Shown here: positions 28,204 through 36,840 of the stretch, piece after piece
Position numbering within the stretch: position 1 is the stretch's first letter
Layout of the letters: each line of letters starts with the position of its first letter
DNA from: Vibrio rarus
Lineage (GTDB): Bacteria; Pseudomonadota; Gammaproteobacteria; Enterobacterales; Vibrionaceae
Assembly (NCBI RefSeq): GCF_024347075.1
Contig: NZ_AP024900.1
Location: forward strand, 62,001-126,000
DNA length: 64,000 nucleotides
Direction: 5' to 3'
Notes under the pieces: model-generated
What the model was told of the DNA's origin: nothing
Seen by the model: only the letters and a program-made list of their open reading frames with translations
Database searches by the model: none
Position numbers and translations under genes: made by a program

Positions 28204-28469
28204 GCCTAAAATAAATCACCGCCCCTTTCTATATAAGTCTTCTTGTTGTTAGTTTTTTACACTTATCTTGCGAGAAAATACCGGTTTCTGGTCATTAAAT
28301 TTTTGAAGTGTTGAATTTATACCCATAGGTGCGCCTGCTTTATTGTGGCGTATTTTATGCAAAGGGGAGGGGAGATTGAGGTGGATTATAAAACCCTACA
28401 TTTAGTATGTAATTAAATAACAAAAACGCGACTCGTAGGTCGCGTTTTATTGGGTGATAAATAGGTTAT
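28204..28469. terminator. Spot 42-engB spacer with terminator at 28422-28450
   Basis: ACGCGAC-tcgtag-GTCGCGT is flanked by A5 on the left and T4 on the right, so it can act on the leftward engB transcript and on rightward read-through. The rest of the spacer holds no recognised gene. Confidence 0.75.
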
Positions 28470-29135
28470 TTACTCTAGCTCAGTGGTTGCATCATCGTTG
28501 TCTTCATCAACAACTGCAAATGCAGGAGCAAACCAAGTATCTAAGCGAGCACGCAATTGTTCAACGCCGAGTCCTTTTAAAGAGGAGAAGGCTTCCACTT
28601 GTACATCGCCACCAAAACCAATGGCATCTTTGCGAACTTTAAGAAGAGTCGCTTTACGTGCGCCACTTTTTAATTTATCTGCCTTGGTCAGCAATACTTG
28701 TACAGGGATACCAGAATCTACTGCCCAAAAAATCATTTGTTGGTCGAGATCTTTCATCGGGTGACGAATATCCATCAATACCACAAGTCCTTTTAAGCAT
28801 TGACGTTTCTGTAGGTATTCCCCTAAGCTTTTTTGCCATTTTTTCTTTAGTTCGATAGGTACCTGAGCAAAGCCGTAGCCAGGTAAATCGACAATATGAC
28901 AGTTCTCATCAACCTTAAATAAGTTAATAAGTTGTGTACGGCCCGGTGTTTTACTGGTTTTCGCTAGTGCACGTTGGTTGGTTAGGCGGTTGAGCGCACT
29001 AGATTTTCCTGCATTAGAACGACCAGCAAAAGCAATTTCGATACCTTCATCTTCTGGTAGATGACGAATATCTGGTGCACTGGTTATAAAATGAGTGTTT
29101 TGGTAATGAATTTTTGCGCTCACTGTTAACTCCAT
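28470..29135 (-). CDS. engB: Ribosome biogenesis GTPase EngB/YsxC (YihA)
   Basis: Essential GTPase in 50S subunit assembly. G motifs are visible: G1 [13 protein letters not shown]3 [11 protein letters not shown]4 LLTKADKL and G5 near FSSLKG. 221 residues, a normal length. The ATG at 29135 starts [12 protein letters not shown]; an acidic C-terminal tail ([14 protein letters not shown]) is longer than in E. coli. Confidence 0.95.
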   Translation of the reverse strand: MELTVSAKIHYQNTHFITSAPDIRHLPEDEGIEIAFAGRSNAGKSSALNRLTNQRALAKTSKTPGRTQLINLFKVDENCHIVDLPGYGFAQVPIELKKKWQKSLGEYLQKRQCLKGLVVLMDIRHPMKDLDQQMIFWAVDSGIPVQVLLTKADKLKSGARKATLLKVRKDAIGFGGDVQVEAFSSLKGLGVEQLRARLDTWFAPAFAVVDEDNDDATTELE

Positions 29136-29333
29136 CGCGACTTTGTGTAGTCGACTGATTACTTTTTTGTGAATTTGTGTAAAATAACCGTGTTCGGCAT
29201 TAGTTCGCCTATTCTAGCACGACAAAAGGCGGCACCTATGGCTTGTTCACCTTTTCGGGTACTTTTATTCAATCTAGAAGATAAAACTGAGCCAATCTTA
29301 GCCTTGGAAGCTCAATTATTATAATGGAATGTC

Positions 29334-29951
29334 ATGAAGAAATTAGCGCTAATTGTAACTCTTTTTGCTAGCTGCTCTGTATGGGCGGCCGGTAGTATTG
29401 AAGCAGGAAAGGAAAAATCCGTAACATGTTCTGCTTGTCATGGTGCAGATGGCAATAGCCCTGTAACGATTTATCCTAAACTGGCTGGTCAGCATGAAAA
29501 CTACACTATAAAGCAACTTAAAGATCTTAAGTTAGGTGCGACGAGTGGTGGTAAGCAAGGTCGTTATGATCCTGCGATGAGTGCTATGGCCATGGTTTTA
29601 TCTGATCAAGATATAGCAGATTTAGCCGCATACTATGCCTCTATTCCTATGTCAGAAAATACTACACCAGAAAATGTCGTCGAACAGGGACAAGAATTAT
29701 ATTTAGCAGGTAATGCAGAGCGTGGCATTACAGCTTGTGTTGCTTGTCACGGTCCTCGTGGTAACGGTACAAGCCTATCGGGCTTTCCAAAAATATCAGG
29801 GCAACATGCCGATTACACGAAACTGCAACTACAAAAGTTTGCTGCAGTGGATCGTAGCAATGACCTTAACGGTATGATGCATGATATTGCAAAGAAACTG
29901 ACAGAAGAAGAGATGGACGTATTAGCTAAATACATCGGCGGTCTTCATTAA
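29334..29951 (+). CDS. Dihaem cytochrome c4
   Basis: Periplasmic dihaem c-type cytochrome that passes electrons to terminal oxidases. A signal peptide (MKKLALIVTLFASCSVWAAG) precedes two cytochrome domains with CSACHGADG and CVACHGPRG haem motifs. Downstream methionines (PAMSAM and NGMMHD) are candidate axial ligands. 205 residues. It lies divergently from engB. Confidence 0.93.
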   Translation: MKKLALIVTLFASCSVWAAGSIEAGKEKSVTCSACHGADGNSPVTIYPKLAGQHENYTIKQLKDLKLGATSGGKQGRYDPAMSAMAMVLSDQDIADLAAYYASIPMSENTTPENVVEQGQELYLAGNAERGITACVACHGPRGNGTSLSGFPKISGQHADYTKLQLQKFAAVDRSNDLNGMMHDIAKKLTEEEMDVLAKYIGGLH

Positions 29952-29978
29952 AATTAATGTCGAGTGGCTAGAAAGAGA

Positions 29979-30005
29979 AAGGCTCAATTGTGAGCCTTTT
30001 TTTAT
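29979..30005 (+). terminator. Rho-independent terminator of the cytochrome c4 gene
   Basis: AAGGCTCA-att-TGAGCCTT with a T run follows the stop by 27 nt. Confidence 0.82.
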
Positions 30006-30167
30006 ATTTGAGCATGAGTCAATCCACTAGGGTACCTCTCTACTATTTATCAAGGGCTTATCTTGCCCGCTGTGTACTGGACTCTATTTGTTACCTGTTG
30101 GTTATTATAGTTAATGGATGTGAAAATTAATTGTGTGGAAATGTGATCCATTACTCCTGTTTGCTAA

Positions 30168-30195
30168 TTGCACATTTTTTTATCAAGAGTAAAGT
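30168..30195 (+). promoter_or_regulatory. Predicted promoter of the Csr-family RNA
   Basis: TTGCAC (30168-30173), 16 bp, TAAAGT (30190-30195) place a start near 30202. No VarA-type site was recognised. Confidence 0.45.
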
Positions 30196-30201
30196 AGGGG
30201 G

Positions 30202-30471
30202 CATGGAACGGAGACCATGATTGATGGTATTCAATCGTCTCAGGATGAGTTTAGGGAACGCATTACCTATGGTGATGCAGGGTTAACAACGGATGGTTTG
30301 TTTTTCTCAGGTGGAGAACCCAGATAGGACTAGCTTAGGATAAGCTGCGCAAATGGATACTTGCTAGGGATAACAAAAATCATCAGGGTGATGAAAAACA
30401 AAATATTGGCAAGGAAAGCGTTAAAAACAAATGGAATTTTGCGAGCGATAGGGCAACCTATCGCTTTTTTA
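30202..30471 (+). ncRNA. CsrB/CsrC-family regulatory RNA
   Basis: About 270 nt of non-coding sequence holding twelve GGA triplets (for example CAGGAT, AGGGAA, ACGGAT, TAGGAC, TAGGAT, AAGGAA) and ending in a perfect hairpin GCGATAGG/CCTATCGC with a T6 tail at 30445-30470. Repeated GGA motifs in loops titrate the CsrA protein in this family. In E. coli csrC lies beside yihA and yihI, and here it lies between engB (yihA) and yihI, which supports the call. Vibrios encode three or four such RNAs under VarS/VarA control; I cannot say which this is. Confidence 0.82.
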
Positions 30472-30483
30472 TTATCGGTCTTT

Positions 30484-30665
30484 TATACCACCGTAGTAGT
30501 CATATTAATCACACTAAGTCAGTGATCAGAAATAGCGCAGGAAAAACGCTCGAAAACATGGGGGGATTTTTCGATAAGTCGTTATTCTACAATCAAAAAT
30601 TCTAACGCAGTTATCGAGTATTTTAACAAGCTAGAATGACCCGTTATTTAGTACGATTAGTATCA
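30484..30665. repeat. Dispersed intergenic repeat, copy B
   Basis: About 182 bp with partly inverted ends (TATACCACCGTAGTAGTCAT at the left; the right end's complement begins GATACTAATCGTACTAAATA). It contains TTCTACAATCAAAAATT in its centre and TAGCGCAGGAAAAACGCT. The outline resembles a MITE-type repeat. Confidence 0.65.
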
Positions 30666-30897
30666 ATGGTCAGCAATCGCAAAAAACTCGTCAGAGCAAG
30701 AGTATTAATCAACGAGATTAATTCGTCATTTACTACAATTGATAGTAGCCATAACAAATAGCCGACCGTTTTGTGGCTGCAAGTTGAGCCGCATTAATCG
30801 GGGCTTGTAGAAAAAAAACGGTAAATTGTGGATTTTTTCTACACTCTTTCCTCATATTTTGGTAAGTTGCGCCTCTTAAGTTAAATAGGCGTCTTGA

Positions 30898-31548
30898 ATG
30901 TTAGATTGTCCACTTTGTCACCATAATGACACCCAGTTTTTTTGGGAAGATAAACGCAGACAGTATCTCCAGTGTCAGCGCTGTGAATTAGTGTTTGTCG
31001 ACCCTAAGCAGAGATTGGCACCCGACCAAGAAAAGGCTCACTATGACCTGCATGAGAACGACCCTTCTGATATAGGGTATCGTAAGTTCTTATCCAGAGT
31101 GCAGATTCCACTTGTTGAGCGAATAGGTGCTCACAAACACGGTTTGGATTTTGGCTGTGGTCCGGGACCCACATTATCTTTGATGATGCAGGAAGTTGGC
31201 CATACTGTAGACCTGTATGATCTTTACTATTATCCAGAGAGCAATGTGCTCAATAAACAGTATGACTTTATTACAGCAACGGAAGTCATAGAGCACCTTT
31301 ATCAACCCGCGAGAGTGTGGGCGCAGTGGCTTAAAATGTTAAAACCAGGCGCTTGGCTTGGTGTTATGACTAAAATGGTGCGAGACGTAGACGCCTTTTC
31401 TACTTGGCATTATAAAAATGATCATACCCACGTGATGTTTTTTAGCCGACGTACCTTTGAGTTTTTAGCTGTTAGAGACAAGCTAGAACTAGAATTTATT
31501 GAAAACGACGTAATTTTATTGAGGAAGTCGAGTAATGAGTCGACATAA
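30898..31548 (+). CDS. Class I SAM-dependent methyltransferase with N-terminal zinc ribbon
   Basis: Methyltransferase of 216 residues. CPLC near residue 4 and CQRC near 27 form a CX2C pair for zinc; SAM motif I is GLDFGCGPGPTLSLMM and a later LKPGAWLGVMTKM segment fits the fold. HTHVMFFSRRTF is a conserved C-terminal stretch in vibrio homologues. Substrate unknown. Its last 14 bp overlap the yihI start, so the two are probably co-expressed. Confidence 0.82.
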   Translation: MLDCPLCHHNDTQFFWEDKRRQYLQCQRCELVFVDPKQRLAPDQEKAHYDLHENDPSDIGYRKFLSRVQIPLVERIGAHKHGLDFGCGPGPTLSLMMQEVGHTVDLYDLYYYPESNVLNKQYDFITATEVIEHLYQPARVWAQWLKMLKPGAWLGVMTKMVRDVDAFSTWHYKNDHTHVMFFSRRTFEFLAVRDKLELEFIENDVILLRKSSNEST

Positions 31549-32083
31549 AAAATCGAGAAAAGCAGGTTCAACAGGTGATGTAGACCTAATCGTAACCCGT
31601 AACCGCTCTGAATCAGATGTTGAGGGTCGCCAACGCAAAAGATTGAAAAAGCGTAAAGGTCAGAAAGCTGGTAACCGTCACTCGGTTGGCACTGAATCAA
31701 AAGATATGTTGGGGCGCAGTAAACGCGATCCTCGTCTTGGTTCTAAGAAGAAAATACCATTAATTGTTGAAGCGACAACTAAGCCAACTAAGCAACAACG
31801 TAAATTTACCGCTGAGCAAGAGTTGGATGCACTAGAGAATGATACCCAATTAAATGTGTTACTTGATCGCATTGAAAATGGTGAATCTTTAGGAGCAGGT
31901 TTGCAGTCATATGTTGACCAAAAACTTGACCGCATTGAAGCACTGATGAATCAACTGGGTCTACTTGAACCAGAAGAAGAGCCAGAAGCGCCTGTTAAAG
32001 TGGTGAGCAGCAAGAAAGCGAAAACGGAAGACGAGCTACTTGCATCATTTGCAGACCTAGATTTAGACGATTTCAAGGACTAA
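31535..32083 (+). CDS. yihI: Der GTPase-activating protein YihI
   Basis: Activates GTP hydrolysis of the ribosome-assembly GTPase Der in E. coli. The 182 residues have a very basic N-terminal half (RKRLKKRKGQKAGNRHS) and an acidic C-terminal half ending FADLDLDDFKD, the family pattern. It overlaps the methyltransferase 3' end. AGGAAG lies before the ATG. Confidence 0.92.
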   Translation: MSRHKKSRKAGSTGDVDLIVTRNRSESDVEGRQRKRLKKRKGQKAGNRHSVGTESKDMLGRSKRDPRLGSKKKIPLIVEATTKPTKQQRKFTAEQELDALENDTQLNVLLDRIENGESLGAGLQSYVDQKLDRIEALMNQLGLLEPEEEPEAPVKVVSSKKAKTEDELLASFADLDLDDFKD

Positions 32084-32089
32084 ACATAA

Positions 32090-32578
32090 ATGGATATGGC
32101 TGTGCTGGCTTCAATAGGAGCTATCATCATCCTTGTGCTAGGTAGTTACGCTGTTTACTTGCTTAATAAACTAAAAAAGCAACGGCAGCTTATCTTGCAA
32201 CATCAAACGTTGGCGATTGCGAAGCGTAATGCGAAGATATTTGAAAGTGTTGATACCTTATGCCTTGCGGGCATTCAGGGGCAATGCGATTTATCTGAGT
32301 TGAGTATTCGTCTTTGTAACATCTTGGACTATGTACAAGGGGAACAACGTATTGATGTGGCCAGCCGTTATCCCGCTCTTAGCGAGTTGTTTGCGGTGGT
32401 TAAAGATATGGCTCGAGGTGAAGAACGTCAGCAATTGGCGAAGCAACAGCGTATGCAGCAAAACCTTGCTCGTACTAAAGCTGAAAGTCGTTTGAGCGAG
32501 AGCATTATTGAAGAGTTGAAAGATCTTCAGCGTCAAGTTGCACCATTGAACGACCAAATACCCATACAAACTCAATAG
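32090..32578 (+). CDS. DUF2489-like membrane-anchored protein
   Basis: 162 residues with one N-terminal transmembrane helix (AVLASIGAIIILVLGSYAVYLL) and a long helical, charged cytoplasmic domain. Conserved vibrio protein of unknown function, usually next to yihI and hemN, as here. 6 bp after yihI. Confidence 0.78.
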   Translation: MDMAVLASIGAIIILVLGSYAVYLLNKLKKQRQLILQHQTLAIAKRNAKIFESVDTLCLAGIQGQCDLSELSIRLCNILDYVQGEQRIDVASRYPALSELFAVVKDMARGEERQQLAKQQRMQQNLARTKAESRLSESIIEELKDLQRQVAPLNDQIPIQTQ

Positions 32579-32600
32579 CATATGCCATTGACGTGATCCT

Positions 32601-32639
32601 GCTAGCAAATATCAATATTGATATTCGATATTTGCTAGC
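32601..32639. repeat. Perfect 13-bp inverted repeat upstream of hemN
   Basis: GCTAGCAAATATC (32601-32613) and GATATTTGCTAGC (32627-32639) pair perfectly around 13 nt. It has no T run, so it is a regulator-binding candidate or a weak terminator. It lies 69 bp before the hemN start. Confidence 0.6.
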
Positions 32640-32708
32640 TATCTAAAAGTATCATCTCCTTGCTGTGGCAAAATAGCTCCCCTTCTCAGTAGTACTTAGG
32701 ATATCCAT

Positions 32709-34082
32709 ATGTCTAGCCGACAAATTATCTGGGATCAGAGTGTATTAGATAAATATAATTACTCTGGGCCTCGTTACACCTCTTACCCAACCGCAGTGGA
32801 GTTTCATGAGGCATTTACCGTTGCTGAGCTAGACATTGCCTACATGCAATACCCAGAGCGTCCACTTTCTTTATATTTGCATATCCCATTTTGTCATAAG
32901 CTTTGTTATTACTGTGGCTGTAATAAAGTAATTACGCGCCATCAGCATAAGGCGGATGATTATTTAGATGTTTTAGAGTTTGAGATTCGCCAACGTGCCG
33001 CTTTGCTTACTGAACGAAAAGTAAACCAACTGCACTTTGGTGGGGGAACACCAACCTTTTTAACTAAAGCGCAATTAAGTCGACTAATGACGGTGATTTA
33101 TGAAGAGTTTAACTTCAATGAAGACGCTGAAATTAGTATTGAAGTGGACCCTCGTGAAATAGAGCTAGATATGCTCGACCACCTACATGAGCATGGTTTT
33201 AATCGTTTGAGTATTGGGGTTCAAGACTTTAATAAAGACGTACAAAGAGTTGTTAATCGAGAGCAGGATGAAGCTTTCATCTTTGCCATGGCTGAGCGCG
33301 CTAAAAAGCTTGGATTCCGTTCAACTAATTTAGATCTCATTTACGGCCTACCCCTGCAAACAGTGGACTCATTTGCCGAAACAATGAAGCAAGTATTGAG
33401 TATGCGTCCTGGTCGCTTATCTGTGTTCAATTACGCACATATGCCCCAATTGTTTGCTGCTCAGCGAAAAATCAAAGAATCGGATTTACCCGTTGCTTCA
33501 CAGCGTATGTCTATTTTACAGCAAACCATAGAAACACTGACCTCTGAAGGGTATCAGTTTATTGGTATGGACCACTTTGCACTTCCTGACGATGAACTTG
33601 CTGTCGCCCAACGCAATGGCGAATTGCACCGTAACTTCCAAGGTTATACTACTCAAGGAGATTGCGATTTAATTGGCTTTGGCGTATCTGCTATTTCGAT
33701 GGTGGGTGACACCTACGCGCAAAACCAAAAAGAGTTAAAATTGTACTACGCGCAGATGGAAGAAAAGCGTTACGCATTGTGGAAAGGGGTCTCTCTTGAT
33801 AGTGACGATCTATTGCGAAGAGAAGTGATTAAACAGCTGATCTGCAATTTTACTCTTGATAAACGTAAAATAGAAAAACAGTTCGCTTTGGTGTTCGATG
33901 ATTACTTTGCTGAAGATTTACAGCTATTGCAAACCTTTATAAAGGACGATCTGGTACAAGTGTCAGAGAGTGAAATTACGGTAAGTCTGCGAGGGCGCTT
34001 GTTAATTCGAAATATTTGTATGTGTTTCGATAAGTACTTTCGGGCTAAGGCTCGTCAGCAGCAATTCTCGCGTGTTATTTAA
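32709..34082 (+). CDS. hemN: Oxygen-independent coproporphyrinogen III oxidase
   Basis: Radical-SAM enzyme that decarboxylates coproporphyrinogen III anaerobically. The cluster motif CHKLCYYCGC (CX3CX2C) is in HIPFCHKLCYYCGCNK, with GGGTPTFL and EVDPREI following. 457 residues. A hairpin terminator separates it from the convergent glnG gene. Confidence 0.97.
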   Translation: MSSRQIIWDQSVLDKYNYSGPRYTSYPTAVEFHEAFTVAELDIAYMQYPERPLSLYLHIPFCHKLCYYCGCNKVITRHQHKADDYLDVLEFEIRQRAALLTERKVNQLHFGGGTPTFLTKAQLSRLMTVIYEEFNFNEDAEISIEVDPREIELDMLDHLHEHGFNRLSIGVQDFNKDVQRVVNREQDEAFIFAMAERAKKLGFRSTNLDLIYGLPLQTVDSFAETMKQVLSMRPGRLSVFNYAHMPQLFAAQRKIKESDLPVASQRMSILQQTIETLTSEGYQFIGMDHFALPDDELAVAQRNGELHRNFQGYTTQGDCDLIGFGVSAISMVGDTYAQNQKELKLYYAQMEEKRYALWKGVSLDSDDLLRREVIKQLICNFTLDKRKIEKQFALVFDDYFAEDLQLLQTFIKDDLVQVSESEITVSLRGRLLIRNICMCFDKYFRAKARQQQFSRVI

Positions 34083-34092
34083 TCTGCAGTAA

Positions 34093-34128
34093 TAGAAAAA
34101 GTGGTCCAAATGCGGACCACTTTTTCTA
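34093..34128. terminator. Bidirectional terminator between hemN and glnG
   Basis: AGAAAAAGTGGTCC pairs perfectly with GGACCACTTTTTCT. The A and T runs on each side let it act in both directions. Confidence 0.9.
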
Positions 34129-34129
34129 T

Positions 34130-35539
34130 TTAGCTAACGCTTAACTCTTTCAGTTTTCGAGTGAGGGTATTGCGCCCCCACCCCAGCACCTTAGCGGCAT
34201 CTTGCTTGTGTCCATTGGTGTGATTCAAGGCCACTTTCAATAAAATTCGTTCAAACTCAGGCAAAGCATAGGAGAGTAGCTCTGTTTCGCCAGAGGCAAG
34301 AGCGGTTCGCGCCCATTTCTCGAGCAACTCTTGCCAATCAGAGCTATCGGTTGTGGTTGCAAGGCTACGCTCTTCCACTAACTCTTGTGGTAAATCAGAA
34401 GGTAATATCTCACTACCACTTGCCATAACCGTTAGCCAGCGACAGGTGTTCTCTAGTTGTCTGACATTGCCAGGCCAGCTTAGGCGAGTCAAAATATCCA
34501 CCGCATCCTTGGATAAAGTTTTTACTTCAACACTCAGTTCTTCAGCGGCTAAATCAAGAAAGTGCTGCGCCAACTTTTCGATATCTTGTTTGCGTTCTCT
34601 TAGGGAAGGGATATGAACACGAATCACATTTAAGCGATGAAATAGATCTTCTCGAAAGTCACCGTTTTTGACTAAGGACTCTAGATTTTGGTGCGTAGCG
34701 GCAATGATGCGAACGTCGACTTCTATCGCCGAGTGCCCACCGACTCGATAGAAGCGTCCATCGGCTAACACTCGCAGTAATCGGGTTTGAATATCTAATG
34801 GCATATCACCAATTTCATCGAGAAACAGAGTGCCACCATTAGCTTGTTCAAATCGGCCTTGACGCACGCTATTTGCGCCAGTAAACGCGCCTTTTTCATG
34901 GCCAAACAGTTCCGATTCGATGAGATCTTTAGGAATTGCGGCCATGTTCAGCGCAATAAAGGGGTTTTTACTACGAGGACTGTGTTTGTGCAGAGCATGA
35001 GCGACCAATTCTTTACCGGTACCGGATTCGCCGTTAATAAGAACGGAAATGGATGAACGAGAGAGGCGACCAATGGCGCGGAACACCTCTTGCATTGCCG
35101 GCGCTTCACCAATGATTTCCGGTGTTTCAGCTCGGTTAATGTTTAAGGCATTATGGTTCTGTTTTTGTTCATGACTATGGGTAATAGCGCGTTCCGATAA
35201 AGCCAGTGCTTCATCAATATCAAAGGGTTTAGGTAAATACTCAAATGCCCCCTCTTGGTAAGCATTGACGGCGGCATCAAGGTCAGAGTGTGCCGTCATA
35301 ATAATCACAGGCAGATCAGGGTCTGCCTTGTGAATCTGTTTAAGTAACTCTAGGCCGTCCATACCTGGCATACGAATATCAGAGATGATGACATCAGGAA
35401 CTTCTCGTTCTAATGCTAGGAGCACACTTTCTGCGTCAGCAAAGCTTTCACATTTGATATTGGCGCTTGAGAGTGTTTTCTCCAGAACCCAGCGTATAGA
35501 ACTGTCGTCATCAACGACCCATACATAGCCTTTACTCAT
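34130..35539 (-). CDS. glnG: Nitrogen regulation response regulator NtrC
   Basis: Sigma-54 enhancer-binding activator of nitrogen assimilation genes. Receiver domain with the phospho-acceptor Asp in VIISDIRMPGMDG (near residue 54), AAA+ domain with Walker A GESGTGKE and the sigma-54-contacting GAFTGA loop, and a C-terminal Fis-type DNA-binding helix (AAKVLGWGRNTLTRKLKEL). 469 residues, start ATG 35539 preceded by AGGA. Cotranscribed with glnL, 24 bp upstream. Confidence 0.97.
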   Translation of the reverse strand: MSKGYVWVVDDDSSIRWVLEKTLSSANIKCESFADAESVLLALEREVPDVIISDIRMPGMDGLELLKQIHKADPDLPVIIMTAHSDLDAAVNAYQEGAFEYLPKPFDIDEALALSERAITHSHEQKQNHNALNINRAETPEIIGEAPAMQEVFRAIGRLSRSSISVLINGESGTGKELVAHALHKHSPRSKNPFIALNMAAIPKDLIESELFGHEKGAFTGANSVRQGRFEQANGGTLFLDEIGDMPLDIQTRLLRVLADGRFYRVGGHSAIEVDVRIIAATHQNLESLVKNGDFREDLFHRLNVIRVHIPSLRERKQDIEKLAQHFLDLAAEELSVEVKTLSKDAVDILTRLSWPGNVRQLENTCRWLTVMASGSEILPSDLPQELVEERSLATTTDSSDWQELLEKWARTALASGETELLSYALPEFERILLKVALNHTNGHKQDAAKVLGWGRNTLTRKLKELSVS

Positions 35540-35563
35540 TTTCCTGCCTCCTAGCGCTGTTTT

Positions 35564-36619
35564 CTAATAATCTAAAATGGGTAGATAAACGGTGAATGTT
35601 GTTTTGCCTGGCCAACTGTCTACTTCAATCTTTCCTTGGTGCTGATCGATAAGGTTCTGGGAGATAGATAACCCCAGTCCTGTGCCACCTTCTCGTCCGC
35701 TTACCATGGGGTAGAATAGGGTATCTAATAGCTCTGTAGGGATCCCAGGCCCGTTATCCACTACCTCTATGCGAGCCGCCAATTTAATACGTTGCCCATG
35801 AATATTAACTTGGTGTTCGGTGCGAGTGATTAGGGTAATTTGTGCGTTTTCTTGTCCTTGTAGAATTTGCGCAGCATTACTGACAATATTGAGGAGCGCT
35901 TGCTCTATCTGTTCGCTATCCATGGCAATATCAGGCAGGCTCGGGTCATAGTCTCTTTCTATGCGTACATTTTGTCCCAGTTCAAACCCCACCAAGAGGC
36001 GCACTTTTTCTAATATAAGGTGCACATTTTCCGGTTCTTTAGTGCCCGGTTTTTGTGGGCCTAATAGTCGATCTACCAAATTACGTAATCGGTCGGCTTG
36101 CTCTATGATGATTTGTGTATATTCACGCAACGACTCTGAAGGCAGCATCTTTTCTAGTAATTGTGCCGCGCCGCGCAGTCCACCAAGTGGGTTTTTGATC
36201 TCGTGAGCTAGGCTTCTGACTAATAATCTCGCCGCTTGTTGCTGAGCGTGCTGATTCAGTTCTTGGTTAAGTCGTCTTTGCTGATCGACTTGCCTAAGCT
36301 CAATAAGCAGCATGACTTTTTTATTCCATGACACTGGGCTTATAGTGAGCTCCAGTAGCAGTGGCTTACCATCAATCACAAAGGTCACATCACTATCTGT
36401 AATGGTTTGTCCTGAAATGAGCGGTTGTTCAAAAACGGAAAAATCGATAGATGAATGGTCGACCATTTTAGGTAATTGCTGATCGATACAACGATTTTTG
36501 CTCTGCCCCAATAGTTGCTCAGCAGCAGGATTGAGATAGCCAATAGTTAATGACTCGTCGACGAGCATTGTGGCTGTCACTAATTGTTCTAAGACGGTTT
36601 CGGCTAATGGTTTACTCAC
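35564..36619 (-). CDS. glnL: Nitrogen regulation sensor kinase NtrB
   Basis: Cytoplasmic histidine kinase that phosphorylates NtrC under nitrogen limitation. PAS-type sensor (about 10-120), HisKA with the phospho-His in SLAHEIKNPLGGLRGAAQ, and a HATPase domain with VSGREGGTGLGLSISQN. I chose the GTG at 36619 (351 residues) because AAAAGGA sits 6 nt upstream; the longer frame starts at TTG 36670 in the promoter region. Confidence 0.95.
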   Translation of the reverse strand: MSKPLAETVLEQLVTATMLVDESLTIGYLNPAAEQLLGQSKNRCIDQQLPKMVDHSSIDFSVFEQPLISGQTITDSDVTFVIDGKPLLLELTISPVSWNKKVMLLIELRQVDQQRRLNQELNQHAQQQAARLLVRSLAHEIKNPLGGLRGAAQLLEKMLPSESLREYTQIIIEQADRLRNLVDRLLGPQKPGTKEPENVHLILEKVRLLVGFELGQNVRIERDYDPSLPDIAMDSEQIEQALLNIVSNAAQILQGQENAQITLITRTEHQVNIHGQRIKLAARIEVVDNGPGIPTELLDTLFYPMVSGREGGTGLGLSISQNLIDQHQGKIEVDSWPGKTTFTVYLPILDY

Positions 36620-36663
36620 AAAAAATCCTTTTTGGTGCGCAGAGAGAGTCATAGATAAAGTAT

Positions 36664-36680
36664 TGCACAATTTTGGTGCG
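36664..36680. promoter_or_regulatory. Candidate NtrC site upstream of glnL
   Basis: TGCACAATTTTGGTGCG matches the NtrC consensus TGCACCA...TGGTGCA in both half-sites. It lies 45 bp before the glnL start, where autoregulation by NtrC would be expected. Confidence 0.65.
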
Positions 36681-36792
36681 ATAACTGTTTGGGAACGAAG
36701 TAATTGGTGCTTACTTTTAAATATGCAAAAAGCTTGCCGTTTACTGCTGTTTGTTGCTGTTAGTTACATTGTGGCTGAATAGTTAAGGTAAT

Positions 36793-36824
36793 AAAAAAGG
36801 GCCTACCAGTGGCAGACCCTTCCA
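36793..36824 (-). terminator. Rho-independent terminator of glnA
   Basis: On the minus strand GGGTCTGCC pairs with GGTAGGCCC (two G-T pairs), followed by T6. Confidence 0.8.
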
Positions 36825-36840
36825 ATATTTAATCTAAAGA

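Noticed and set aside
28022..28252. 76-codon ORF across the Spot 42 gene as a protein.
   Set aside because: It starts upstream of the RNA, runs through its terminator and has no ribosome-binding site; the small RNA explains the sequence.
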